Assembly (NCBI GenBank): GCA_001839685.1
Contig: MLAK01001049.1
Location: 65,757-129,756 of the forward strand
Reading direction: 5' to 3'
From: Tritrichomonas foetus
Taxonomy: Eukaryota; Parabasalia; Tritrichomonadida; Tritrichomonadidae
DNA length: 64,000 nt
Shown: one piece after another, positions 30,298 through 39,151 of the stretch
Numbering within the stretch: position 1 is the first letter of the stretch
Layout: each line of letters begins with the position of its first letter
The notes under the pieces: generated by a model
Told to the model about the DNA's origin: nothing
Seen by the model: the letters and a program-made list of their open reading frames with translations, nothing else
Databases searched by the model: none
Position numbers and translations under genes: made by a program

Positions 30298-30537
30298 AAT
30301 TATTCATTTGGCATTGAATACTGATACAAAATACGATATTTTGAATCAATCGTTTAAATTTCACTGGTGCAATTTCACTTTTTCCATTGATATAAAAATC
30401 TCTCATACTCAATTTTTGAGGCAAGAGAGATGTATACAAACCAAATAGTCTTAACGTACGAAATCACTAAAATGATCCTTATCATCAGTATTACTTAATA
30501 CCATCAGTCAAAAATCAAAACCCAAATAGCTAAAAGA
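30298..30537. other. Upstream region of the pseudokinase gene
   Basis: Contains one copy of the repeated element described under findings (TTTCGTACGTTAAG and TTGTATAC, minus orientation, 30432-30463). No gene. Confidence 0.5.
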
Positions 30538-31145
30538 ATGACGAAAATTTCCCTTATCGCAAACTTCGCAAATGGCCGAATTCAAAAATATTTCGAAAAT
30601 GATTCTGAAGAAGCTATTGTTTCAGTTTTCGGGTGAACAGCTTTCAGTCAATTGTTAAATCTATTTTTTATAGTTATGAGCCATATTTATTCATAGTTTT
30701 GAAATTTTGCAACAATTAAACCGAAAAAAGAGCGATTTTGGAGAAAGCATAAAAAAAAATTGTGAGAAGCTTTTTTTCCAAGAATCACAAAGATTATAAT
30801 ACTGCTTCCCATAATTCTATTTACACTTCTTCTATCGATTTTTAATTAAAAATCGCGAAAATTTTGATAGTTTTAACTCAGTGATGTTGAATTAATTCAA
30901 TTTCCATTTGACAAATATGAATGTATTGAAATCTTTTCTGTCATAAAATTTTAGTATATGAAGAAAATAGACTGGCAGTCCTCAACAGCACATTCTCAAG
31001 CAGGGATACAGATACAACGATTGAAAGACCAAATCAAGAAAAATGGAATCCAATATGTTTTTTTCCATACTCGATGCCAAGTGAATTTTCTGATGACTCG
31101 CCATTTAGATGGCAAAACATTCGTAATCTTCTCATTGATGCCTAA
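30538..31145 (+). pseudogene. Decayed gene with several frameshifts
   Basis: An ATG at 30538 begins MTKISLIANFANGRIQKYF and runs to a TGA at 30634. Protein-like sequence then continues in other frames. One frame is open from 30630 to 30719 (NSFQSIVKSIFYSYEPYLF), another from 30713 (RKKSDFGESIKKN) to 30799, then a frame at 30792 (NTASHNSIYTSSIDF). A last frame runs from about 30931 to a stop at 31145 (IERPNQEKWNPICFFPY and SPFRWQNIRNLLIDA). The composition in these stretches is clearly more protein-like than in flanking DNA. The pattern is that of a pseudogene of about 200 codons. The family is not recognised; the second piece has the helical style of the ARM-like proteins. Confidence 0.45.
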
Positions 31146-32162
31146 ATTTTTTTTATTTATATCAAAATTATTAATATTTTTTTTATACTTCATTTTTGTA
31201 TTTTGGAAAACATTATAATTTTCGATGGAGGGTCATATGATAATAAAAAGCACGATTTATGATAATAAATAATCAAGATATTAATGCTATAAAATCACTT
31301 TTTATCTCAATAATTCTCAGAAATTTCTGTGGGGTTTATTTTTTTCTCACAATTTTTTTTTTGGATTTGGTTTTCTCTGTATCTTGATTTTTAAATTATA
31401 ATATTTATATATTATTAATAGGATTACAATTAAATAATTTTTAGATGACAATAATATCAACAATTATTCATTTAGATCTCTCAATAGTCTTCTACATCTA
31501 GATCTAGTTAGTTTGTATACATCTGGCAAGAGAAAGTTCAAATTTGAACTTCAAAAATCGTATCCTTTAGAAAGCACCTTGTAATTTATTTACGAATAAC
31601 GACTGATAAACTAATATCAAAAGGAATTTCTAATAATTTTCTCACAAAATAACCCAAAAAAGAGCTGGAAACTAATTCGAAATGAGAATCTATCAAAACT
31701 TGAGGTATTAAATTGTAAAAGAACAATGTTGACTCATACAATATTTATGACAGACTAACAAAAGTTAATGATGGAATAAATAGTCTAATATGTAGGTCTC
31801 AGAACTGTGTCATAAACAAACACAAATAAAACCCTAAAGATAATCATAGAATAATTGTGTCGTAACACACGTTTATTAATGACTTACTAATATTTCATCA
31901 TATACACGATTCAATATTCTTTTTGTTTTCTTCTATTTTTTTAAGAATTTTTTAGAAAAGAAATCATTTTTTTGCTTCGATTCCAATTGCGACAAAACTT
32001 ATGAATGACTTTAAATGATCAACTGAAAAGAAATAATCGACAGGAATAAAATTTAATGACCAAACTAGATCGATAGAATCTAGGCACGCATATCGATATA
32101 AAAAGGAATAGATAGAATTTAGATATATCGAAAAAGGAAAAATATTCCTAGAATTTCATTAT
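31146..32162. other. Intergenic region, 1 kb
   Basis: AT-rich spacer. Only a copy of the TTTGTATACATCT element (31504-31524) was recognised. Confidence 0.55.
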
Positions 32163-33416
32163 TTAATAATCAGCAGAAACTTTTTCATACACGAACACAT
32201 AAGGTGATGACTTGTCAAAGTTTCCATTAGAATAAACTTCAGAATTATCGAAAACAGTCCATCTTCCAGCTGCTGATGTTGCTGCCTTGTAGTGACCATT
32301 ATCGAAATCGCCTTCATGTAAAATCACTGAAGCAAGCTGGAACTTGGAAAGTGCGACTGGTGGTCTTCTTCCAAGATCCTCGTCTTCATCAACGTTGAAA
32401 TTCATGTTTGGTGTAGTTTGTGTTTCGTTGTTGGAGAGAGGATATTCTTCAGGGAATTTTGACTTGTTGGTGAACTTTAAAGGTGGTGTGAAGAAACCTG
32501 TATTTGCATATAAATTGAAATCGATTTCAGTTGGATATGAAATAGCCTTATTGTTCTTTCTATTTGTTGGATCAAATCTATCAAGCTGGATGAGCATGTA
32601 TCTTGGGAGACGATAGATGGAATATTGAACACGTGCACTATTGCATTGGCATTTGTCACAGGTACAGTTGCATCTTTCTGTCCTGAAGAAAAGTGCAACA
32701 TTCTTTTCAAGAGTTGATTCAACAAATGGAACATGCAATAAGTAATGGGTGGATAGAGGTCCATCGTGATCGCCGCATGAAGGACATTTGACACGAGTGG
32801 CAAGAGTCAAACCAAAGTTCTTCATAAATGGATCATGCTTGAGCATTAAACTTTTTGAAAAGATGTCCATAGATTGAGGTGAGGCGATGTATGGGGCAAG
32901 TTCAATTTGGCACTGTTCGATGTATCTTAAGATGAACTCAACAACATCATGTTGGCGGTTATCACCAAGTGGTGGAGCATATTTTGTAAGAACAGAATAA
33001 AATTTACGGAGTTGGATTGGCTCTTGCGCGGTTCTGTACTCAAAGAACAATCTGAGTGTCTCACGAAGGAGGGAATAATATGACATATCGATTTTGTCAA
33101 CTGCTTCTGCCAAATCGTTCATAAATTGTGGGAGATGGAATAAAACTTGAAGGAAGCTGTTCATGAAACAACAGTTGTGGCTATTTGCAATTCCTGCATC
33201 ATTATTGAGTCTCCGAGCTAATGACCTTGTTCTTGCACCAGCTTGCGGCGTTTGATTTGATTGATTCATTGCTTCTTCACGAAGTCTACGAGTTGACTGG
33301 ACGAGTTCGCGAGTGGTCATGTTCAAAGTCGTACTGCGGGTGTTACTTTCATATGGTTTACGAAAACCTAAGCATGCATAAACGTGTGCACTTGTAGTTT
33401 GATCACAAGATTCCAT
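32163..33416 (-). CDS. Ubiquitin-specific protease (peptidase C19)
   Basis: A 417-residue deubiquitinase that cleaves ubiquitin from substrates. The Cys box is at about residues 76-95 (ANSHNCCFMNSFLQVLFHLP); Cys83 aligns with the catalytic cysteine of the usual GNTCYMNS motif, which here reads HNCCFMNS. A zinc-binding insert of cysteines follows, with CPSCGD at about 210 and a CNCTCDKCQC cluster. The His box is HEGDFDNGHYKAA with His375, and the aspartate position is FDNSEVY at about 390. All catalytic residues are therefore present. About 70 N-terminal residues are Ser/Thr/Arg-rich and lack a zf-UBP domain. Its length is compact for the family. No adaptor domain reveals the target. Confidence 0.9.
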   Translation of the reverse strand: MESCDQTTSAHVYACLGFRKPYESNTRSTTLNMTTRELVQSTRRLREEAMNQSNQTPQAGARTRSLARRLNNDAGIANSHNCCFMNSFLQVLFHLPQFMNDLAEAVDKIDMSYYSLLRETLRLFFEYRTAQEPIQLRKFYSVLTKYAPPLGDNRQHDVVEFILRYIEQCQIELAPYIASPQSMDIFSKSLMLKHDPFMKNFGLTLATRVKCPSCGDHDGPLSTHYLLHVPFVESTLEKNVALFFRTERCNCTCDKCQCNSARVQYSIYRLPRYMLIQLDRFDPTNRKNNKAISYPTEIDFNLYANTGFFTPPLKFTNKSKFPEEYPLSNNETQTTPNMNFNVDEDEDLGRRPPVALSKFQLASVILHEGDFDNGHYKAATSAAGRWTVFDNSEVYSNGNFDKSSPYVFVYEKVSADY

Positions 33417-35986
33417 TGAAAGAAATAGGGGTTTAGAATTTTTTCTGATACTTACGTTATTTTCTCTTCAAAACTTTTTCTTTGAGGAAATAAATTGTGA
33501 TATGTGATATGAAAATAAGTGAATCATCGAAATATCAAAATTGTCTCTCACACTCAAATACAGCTCATTTGTGCCGATCTAAATATAAGATACTAGCAGA
33601 ATATGAATATACTAAAACATATAAACATAATTCTTTCAAATAGAATATATGATTATTGCAAAATATTGCGATCTATATCCATTGGAGTCACTTGTTCACA
33701 TTGATAGAAGTGAAAATTCAATTTCCTGCTTGAAAAGAAAACTAAAAAACAATTTGAAATCAAACAATACAATAAAACATTAATAAATTTGGAAAATGTG
33801 ATACTTAACGTATAAAACTTATAGAAAAACTGATAAAATCATCATATCTAACAAAAAAGAATCGATTCTTAGTTATATCTTTGATAAAAAAATTGATCAA
33901 ATGTGATGGGCACGTACGGAATATGATCTGGGTGTTAGTCAAAACTATATTTTGGTTTCAATTTGCATTTTCATTGATTTCACATTCGTTATTTATGGGT
34001 ATTGCCAATTTTTCATGTTATGTTCAAATTTCTCAAAAGTATTTGGTGTTTTCATAATTGCTTTTGTGAATATTTCATAAGAAAGATGATAAATGATTCC
34101 TGAGATATAATAGGATTAACTCAAACAAATTGAATAAACTATTTTCATTATTATTGAATAAAAACAAAGGTATACAAGCAGAAGCGGTTGGGGTCTGTAG
34201 CCAAATTGGGGGAATATATTCTAAGGTTTAATATGAATAATTGATAATAAAGACATAAATCATATATTTTATTGGGCGAATTTAGAAATTATTTATAATA
34301 AGAGAAGATATTACAAAAATATTGATATGAAGAAATTCTGAAGATATAATATTTTTATTTCAAAAATTGAGAACAAATAATAAAAAAAATGTAAATAATA
34401 AAGGCTTTATTACTCTAATGCAATATAAATTATGAAAATTTTCGCTATTCATCAAATAAAAAAAGAACAACAATATTGTAATTTCAAAAAAATTCAAAAA
34501 AGAGGGAATAATTCTAAATTTGGTAATGTAATTATTAATCATATAATCTAAAATTAGACTGTATTTAAAAGGTTTGTCATCACAAAATACCAATGGAACA
34601 GTTTTTGGGAAGAAATCAAATACATGATATCAACATTAAAAAATTAAGTTGATCAATAATATTTTTTTCGTGATAAATCCAATAACATTGTTTTTCAAGA
34701 CATATTCCCGGGGTTTGATGTGAGAATGGAATCTAAATCTCCAGTGCTTCAATTTCACCATTATTCAGAAATTGATGTGCTTTTCACAATTAATTCAATA
34801 TTTTACATAAAAATTAAAAAGAAAAATAAAATATAACTTTATCTCGAAAACTACCAATTAAAAAATCTTTTCATGATGGTGATAATAAACATTAAGAATA
34901 TTTAAAGATAGTGTTCCAATTGAGAATGTGAAAGACCCCACAATTGGCAGCAAAAGGCATCGGAAGTTGCTCATTTTCTGAAAGTTTTTTAACTTTTTTG
35001 AGAAATCCTGAAGTCATATTTCATGCTTTTGATGATAATTCAAGCATATAAACCAATATGAACAAATCTGCAATGTGAGTTCGCAATTATCACTTCAGGA
35101 TCAAATTTTATAATTTCCATCGATTCGCGAATAATTTNAAAATGACATAATAATAATAATGGGTAACACTTAAGAATTAGGTTTTCGAAATNTAGTTATT
35201 TGATTTTGAGCAGATGCGCCAATAATAGTGTTTTTCGATTTTTTCGTACGTTAAGCTATCCGCTTGTATACCTTTATAAAAACTCGATGATATTTATTTC
35301 TAAGGATCCGTTTGAAATGGATTTTATATTCAATGTTTCAGAAAATAATGATATTTAATATTAATCAGAGCATTGATACCATTGGCATTTTGTCAGAAAT
35401 AAAGCATCGGAGAAGTAAGCTTTTGGATTAGAAATGCTTCAAGAAGTTTTTGTTGTAGGAATTTGATCGAATCCTTTCGAAAATAAATGGTCAATATACT
35501 GAAATGTTTCACCGCGATTTCAAATGGATATCGAAAGGATTCAATTCTCTCATAAAAATTTATCGTCACATTTCTGAAAAAAAAGATCGGAATTGAATTT
35601 TTTGAGAAGCATTGAGTGTCCACTTCCCCAAATGCAACTATCTTGGAAAAGAATTGTCCATATCAAGAGTATTTACTAGTCCAAAAAATGTTTGACGAAA
35701 ATAAATAATCAATATAAATTAACAGTAAAAATATCTTATATGATCGGAGAAACTCCAGAAACTTAAATATAATTGAATGGAAGCAAACTAATTGAAATAC
35801 CGTGACTTTTCTGAGAGCATTAATATTTCATACAAATATATAGAATTTAATAACCAAATTATTATTGAAAATATAAAAATTACCATCAGAAAATCATTGA
35901 AAAATGATCATTAACACATAAATTGCGAAAACTTCACAAAATAATTCAAATAGGCAAATTTTGGTAAAAATAGAGAATTGAATATA
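33417..35986. other. Intergenic region, 2.6 kb, with repeat copies and two ambiguous bases
   Basis: The largest gap in the window. It contains two copies of the repeated TTGTATAC element (34166-34187 minus, 35242-35271 plus), a 12-bp inverted repeat (35469-35480 with 35531-35542), and single undetermined bases at 35138 and 35192. An M3-like AGCGGTTG occurs at 34183-34190 without a following gene. Open frames here (34360-34593, 35393-35623, minus) are not convincing. Confidence 0.5.
35469..35542. repeat. 12-bp perfect inverted repeat, 50-bp loop
   Basis: GAATCCTTTCGA at 35469-35480 and its exact complement TCGAAAGGATTC at 35531-35542. A smaller inner pair (GAAAT ... ATTTC) lies between them. 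In RNA this could form a two-part hairpin. Confidence 0.7.
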
Positions 35987-35997
35987 TCACTTCATTC
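35987..35997 (+). promoter_or_regulatory. Initiator TCACTTCATTC of the OSBP gene
   Basis: TCACTTCATTCA matches the extended trichomonad initiator well. It lies 23-33 bp before the ATG at 36020 and rules out the upstream TTG at 35978. Confidence 0.65.
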
Positions 35998-36019
35998 ATA
36001 TACCTCAAACTTTATTAAC

Positions 36020-37336
36020 ATGGCAGTGAATCTCATCAATCTCAAAGAAGCGCCACACACCGGAAAAGAAGTTGCCACATTCGATGGAAAGAAATACTAC
36101 AACGCATCATACACAGGCTTTCCAAAGCAAGAACTAATCCTTCCCGATAATGATTATAAATGTGACAGAACGATCGCAATCAAGAAAAACTCGAAAGATG
36201 GTGTTAAGCCAATGACAAAGGAAGAGCAGGATTTTGAGAGAAGCCTTAACTGGAAAGTTATCAAGAAATTCACAATGGAAATTTTCAAAATGGATGTTAC
36301 GAAGTTTTCCTTCCCAGTAGGATACAATGAACCACGAACATTTGTTGAACGCGCGACAGATTTGTTCTCTTTCTTAGTCACCAAATATATGGACGATGTA
36401 TTAAATACGACCGACCCAGTTCAGCGTTTCTCTTATTTGGCAGTTGGAATCATTGCAGGCTTTCATCTCTACTTGCAAAAGAAGAAGCCATGGAATCCAG
36501 TTTTAGGTGAAACGTATGTCGGTCAATGGTCAAATGGTGTCACAATGTATGGTGAACAAACAAGCCATCATCCACCAGTCAGCAATATTCAAGTCATTCC
36601 GCCAGATAACAAATGGCGAATTGATGCCCAATTTAATTTTGGTATCGACCAAGGAATCTTCTTAGTTAATATTTTGCAAAAGGGATTGACAAAACTTACA
36701 CTAAATGATGGAACAATCTACGAGTGGGAATTCCCAACTATTTCTGTAACAGGAATTGTCAAAGGTGACCGTGTCGTTAAAGTTAAAGGACCATTTGTAA
36801 TGCGTGATTTAACAAACAACCTTGAAGTTTTTGTGAATGTTAATCCATCAAAATCAAACAGCAAAAACTTCCAAAATAACCAACAGGATCTTCTCAACAT
36901 GAATCCTGAGCAATTCGAACAAGTAATGGCCAACGAAGAAGAGGAAAAGAAACACCATAAAAAAGAGAAGAAAGAAAAGAAAGACAAAAAAGAAAAGAAA
37001 GAGAAAAAGCCGAAAAATAAATATCCTGTCACATCAATTGAAGGTGGTGTGAGAAAAATGGGTGAAGAAAAGTTCCTTTCACTCATTCATGGTGACTATA
37101 CATCAGAAGTATACATAAATACCACAAAAGTTTGGAGTATCAAAAATGATATCTCCGAAAGACCTCTCAAGCCAATTCCAGATGACATGCTCCTCCTCTC
37201 TGATTGCAGATACAGAATCGATCGCGCAATGCTTGTCCAGGGTGACATGAAGAAAGCAGATAAGGCCAAATTAGTGCTTGAAGAGTGCCAGAGACACGAC
37301 TACAAGCTTAGAGACAGTGTTCCAAAGAAGAAGTAA
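36020..37336 (+). CDS. Oxysterol-binding protein-related protein (ORP)
   Basis: A 438-residue lipid-transfer protein consisting of the OSBP-related domain alone, as in yeast Osh4-type short ORPs. The family fingerprint EQTSHHPPVS is at residues 179-188, preceded by KKPWNPVLGETYVG and followed by a K/R-containing barrel (VKVKGPFVMRDL). A lysine/glutamate-rich insert at about 305-338 (HHKKEKKEKKDKKEKKEKK) interrupts the domain before the conserved C-terminal part (PLKPIPDDMLLLSDCRYRIDRAML). No PH or FFAT motif was noticed. Such proteins exchange sterol or PI4P between the ER and other membranes. The start at the ATG is fixed by the initiator 23-33 bp upstream. Confidence 0.93.
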   Translation: MAVNLINLKEAPHTGKEVATFDGKKYYNASYTGFPKQELILPDNDYKCDRTIAIKKNSKDGVKPMTKEEQDFERSLNWKVIKKFTMEIFKMDVTKFSFPVGYNEPRTFVERATDLFSFLVTKYMDDVLNTTDPVQRFSYLAVGIIAGFHLYLQKKKPWNPVLGETYVGQWSNGVTMYGEQTSHHPPVSNIQVIPPDNKWRIDAQFNFGIDQGIFLVNILQKGLTKLTLNDGTIYEWEFPTISVTGIVKGDRVVKVKGPFVMRDLTNNLEVFVNVNPSKSNSKNFQNNQQDLLNMNPEQFEQVMANEEEEKKHHKKEKKEKKDKKEKKEKKPKNKYPVTSIEGGVRKMGEEKFLSLIHGDYTSEVYINTTKVWSIKNDISERPLKPIPDDMLLLSDCRYRIDRAMLVQGDMKKADKAKLVLEECQRHDYKLRDSVPKKK

Positions 37337-37951
37337 GGTTTACATGATTTATTTTAGTATTCATTAAATAGAATTATTCATTTTCAAATCAATTCAATTT
37401 ATTTCTGAATATTATTTATTGTTGTAAGAGCTAAAACGATGAATTTTGGATTCTTTTGTCAAAATTATTCTCTCGTTGCATGATGATACATCTCCACATT
37501 AATCAATGGCAATCAATAGCGCTAAGATAAATTAGAAGTGCTCTTGATAATCGAAAGGATCTATATAGATGCCACACTGAGTGAAACAGAATGATGGAAC
37601 AAAATAACGCTGTGTATATTTAAATGTGTAATATAAATCATATTTTGTGAGATCCAACTTATCAAATGTTTCTATTCATGAATTATAAATCAAGAGTGAT
37701 ATACCAAAAATGATGTAGTAAAATTCCTTAATCTTCCAAATGAGTTCATCAAAAAGCTTCATATGAAACCTCCCATACTTTCAAAAAACCTTTGCTGTTT
37801 AGATATTGGAATTACTATCAGGAAAAAATATCAAAATAAAAAAAAATTGTATCAAATTCTATTTCATGTATTACTAATTTTACAAACAAAAATATATTTA
37901 TTTGCACATAATATACTTTTATTAATTATTAAGAACAATTTGAAATTTGTA
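37337..37951. other. Intergenic region between convergent OSBP and transporter genes
   Basis: About 600 bp of AT-rich DNA with no recognised feature; the plus-strand frame at 37763-38170 is antisense to the transporter gene and not credible. Confidence 0.6.
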
Positions 37952-39016
37952 TTAGTCGAGAGTAAGGAGCTCATCATAGGAAAACCAAGGAAGCCGAATA
38001 ATTCGTTGGTAAACACACGCTCCAACAACCATCAAAGAAAATCCAAGAAGTTGAATCCAAGACCATTTTGTCCAAGCTTCACCAGCACGTCCATATTTTT
38101 CTTCGTTTGGTGTTCCAACAACAAACCAGTGAATAAAAAGTTGAACAACCCACACAACAACAATTGTTAGTTGATCGAAAACCATTCTGGCAACAGCAGA
38201 TGCCTTTTTAGTTATTTGTAAAGACAAGATTGTCCATACTCCAAACACAAGCACAGATAAAAGACTCAATGCGAAGATTGGTTTTGAATTTAAAAGCATT
38301 GAAAATGTATCAGAACAATCTTCGGAAGGAATTAAAATCAACGTCGAAAAGAAAAGACTCCAAATTCCAGAAAGACCAGTGAGTTCAACAGCTGTAGTCG
38401 AGGTTGATGACATTACACGTTCCTCAATAATCATGGAAATAGCCTGAAGTGATTTAGACAAAATTCGAATAATTACTATGATTCCTACCCAAAATTTGCT
38501 TGCTTCACGATGGGTTGTTTTTGAGCCACTTAAAAGTGCAGCCAAGCCAACAAAAAATATGGCAATAACTGTTAAAATAACACTGGAGATTTGATATGAT
38601 GCAAGGGGCCTATGCAAATAGAAAATATTTATCAAAGCCCCAAAAATTAACGTTGAACTTCGAAGCATTAAAGAAACTGAATAATTTAAATATAAAGATG
38701 TTACATTGGATAGTGTTCCAGCCATTAAATTAAAAAATGTTGAGATTGCAATTTGAAGAAAAGGTTTCTTAAATTTATTATTGAAAAACTTCTTTTTATA
38801 ATATGAAAAGTTTGTCAAACAATTAAATAAAAATGATGTGAAGAGACCAAGTGATCCAAGCCATGTAAAAAAGAAAGGTTTGTGAAATTTATGGGGCATA
38901 TTATCAGATCCAACAGAAACACATTCAAAAAGAAACTTCTGTATAATATGAACACTTGCACCAATTATTGGCATTAAAATTAGCATTACACCAAGTTTTT
39001 CATTGCTTTTTACCAT
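37952..39016 (-). CDS. Drug/metabolite transporter superfamily protein, SLC35F6-like
   Basis: A 354-residue membrane protein with about ten hydrophobic segments of the DMT superfamily (EamA/nucleotide-sugar-transporter fold). A first helix (MLILMPIIGASVHIIQKFLF) is followed by the pair ATSLYLNYSVSLMLRSSTLIFGALINIFYLHRPL-like region at about 100-140, where the S-x-x-x-M-L-R-(G/S)-S pattern typical of SLC35F6 and related solute carriers appears. The second half contains SLQAISMIIEERVM, as in that family (where a VYEEKF-type loop occurs). Proteins of this subgroup sit in lysosomal, Golgi or mitochondrial membranes; the substrate is unknown. It is divergent from the large repeat protein with 135 bp between ATGs. 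Confidence 0.8.
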   Translation of the reverse strand: MVKSNEKLGVMLILMPIIGASVHIIQKFLFECVSVGSDNMPHKFHKPFFFTWLGSLGLFTSFLFNCLTNFSYYKKKFFNNKFKKPFLQIAISTFFNLMAGTLSNVTSLYLNYSVSLMLRSSTLIFGALINIFYLHRPLASYQISSVILTVIAIFFVGLAALLSGSKTTHREASKFWVGIIVIIRILSKSLQAISMIIEERVMSSTSTTAVELTGLSGIWSLFFSTLILIPSEDCSDTFSMLLNSKPIFALSLLSVLVFGVWTILSLQITKKASAVARMVFDQLTIVVVWVVQLFIHWFVVGTPNEEKYGRAGEAWTKWSWIQLLGFSLMVVGACVYQRIIRLPWFSYDELLTLD

Positions 39017-39058
39017 TTCTTTTTATTAAGTGGTTACATTTAAAATAACTTTTTGATT

Positions 39059-39093
39059 GCCTCACTTGAGGCGAACGTTTAAGGAGGCCGTTT
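39059..39093. promoter_or_regulatory. Palindrome and M3-like site in a divergent promoter
   Basis: GCCTCA-CT-TGAGGC (39059-39072) is a perfect 6-bp inverted repeat. GGCCGTTT at 39086-39093 fits the M3 consensus. AACTTTTTGA lies just before, at 39047-39056. All are within the 135 bp separating the transporter and the 1159-residue protein gene. Confidence 0.45.
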
Positions 39094-39142
39094 ATTGTGA
39101 CACTGCAGTAAAATAATAAACGCACCAAATTTTTCAGAGGAT

Positions 39143-39148
39143 TCACTT
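39143..39148 (+). promoter_or_regulatory. Initiator TCACTT of the 1159-residue protein gene
   Basis: TCACTT 9 bp before the ATG at 39152. Confidence 0.55.
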
Positions 39149-39151
39149 TTT

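Noticed and set aside
30634..30930. Introns joining the pieces of the 30.5 kb locus
   Set aside because: No GTAYGT donor and ACTAACACACAG-type acceptor pair at the frame changes, and several shifts would need several tiny introns. Frameshift decay is simpler. I also noticed no such pair elsewhere but could not search exhaustively.
35393..35623. 76-codon minus-strand frame and 34360-34593 minus
   Set aside because: Composition is not protein-like, no initiator or family similarity; the first overlaps the inverted repeat.
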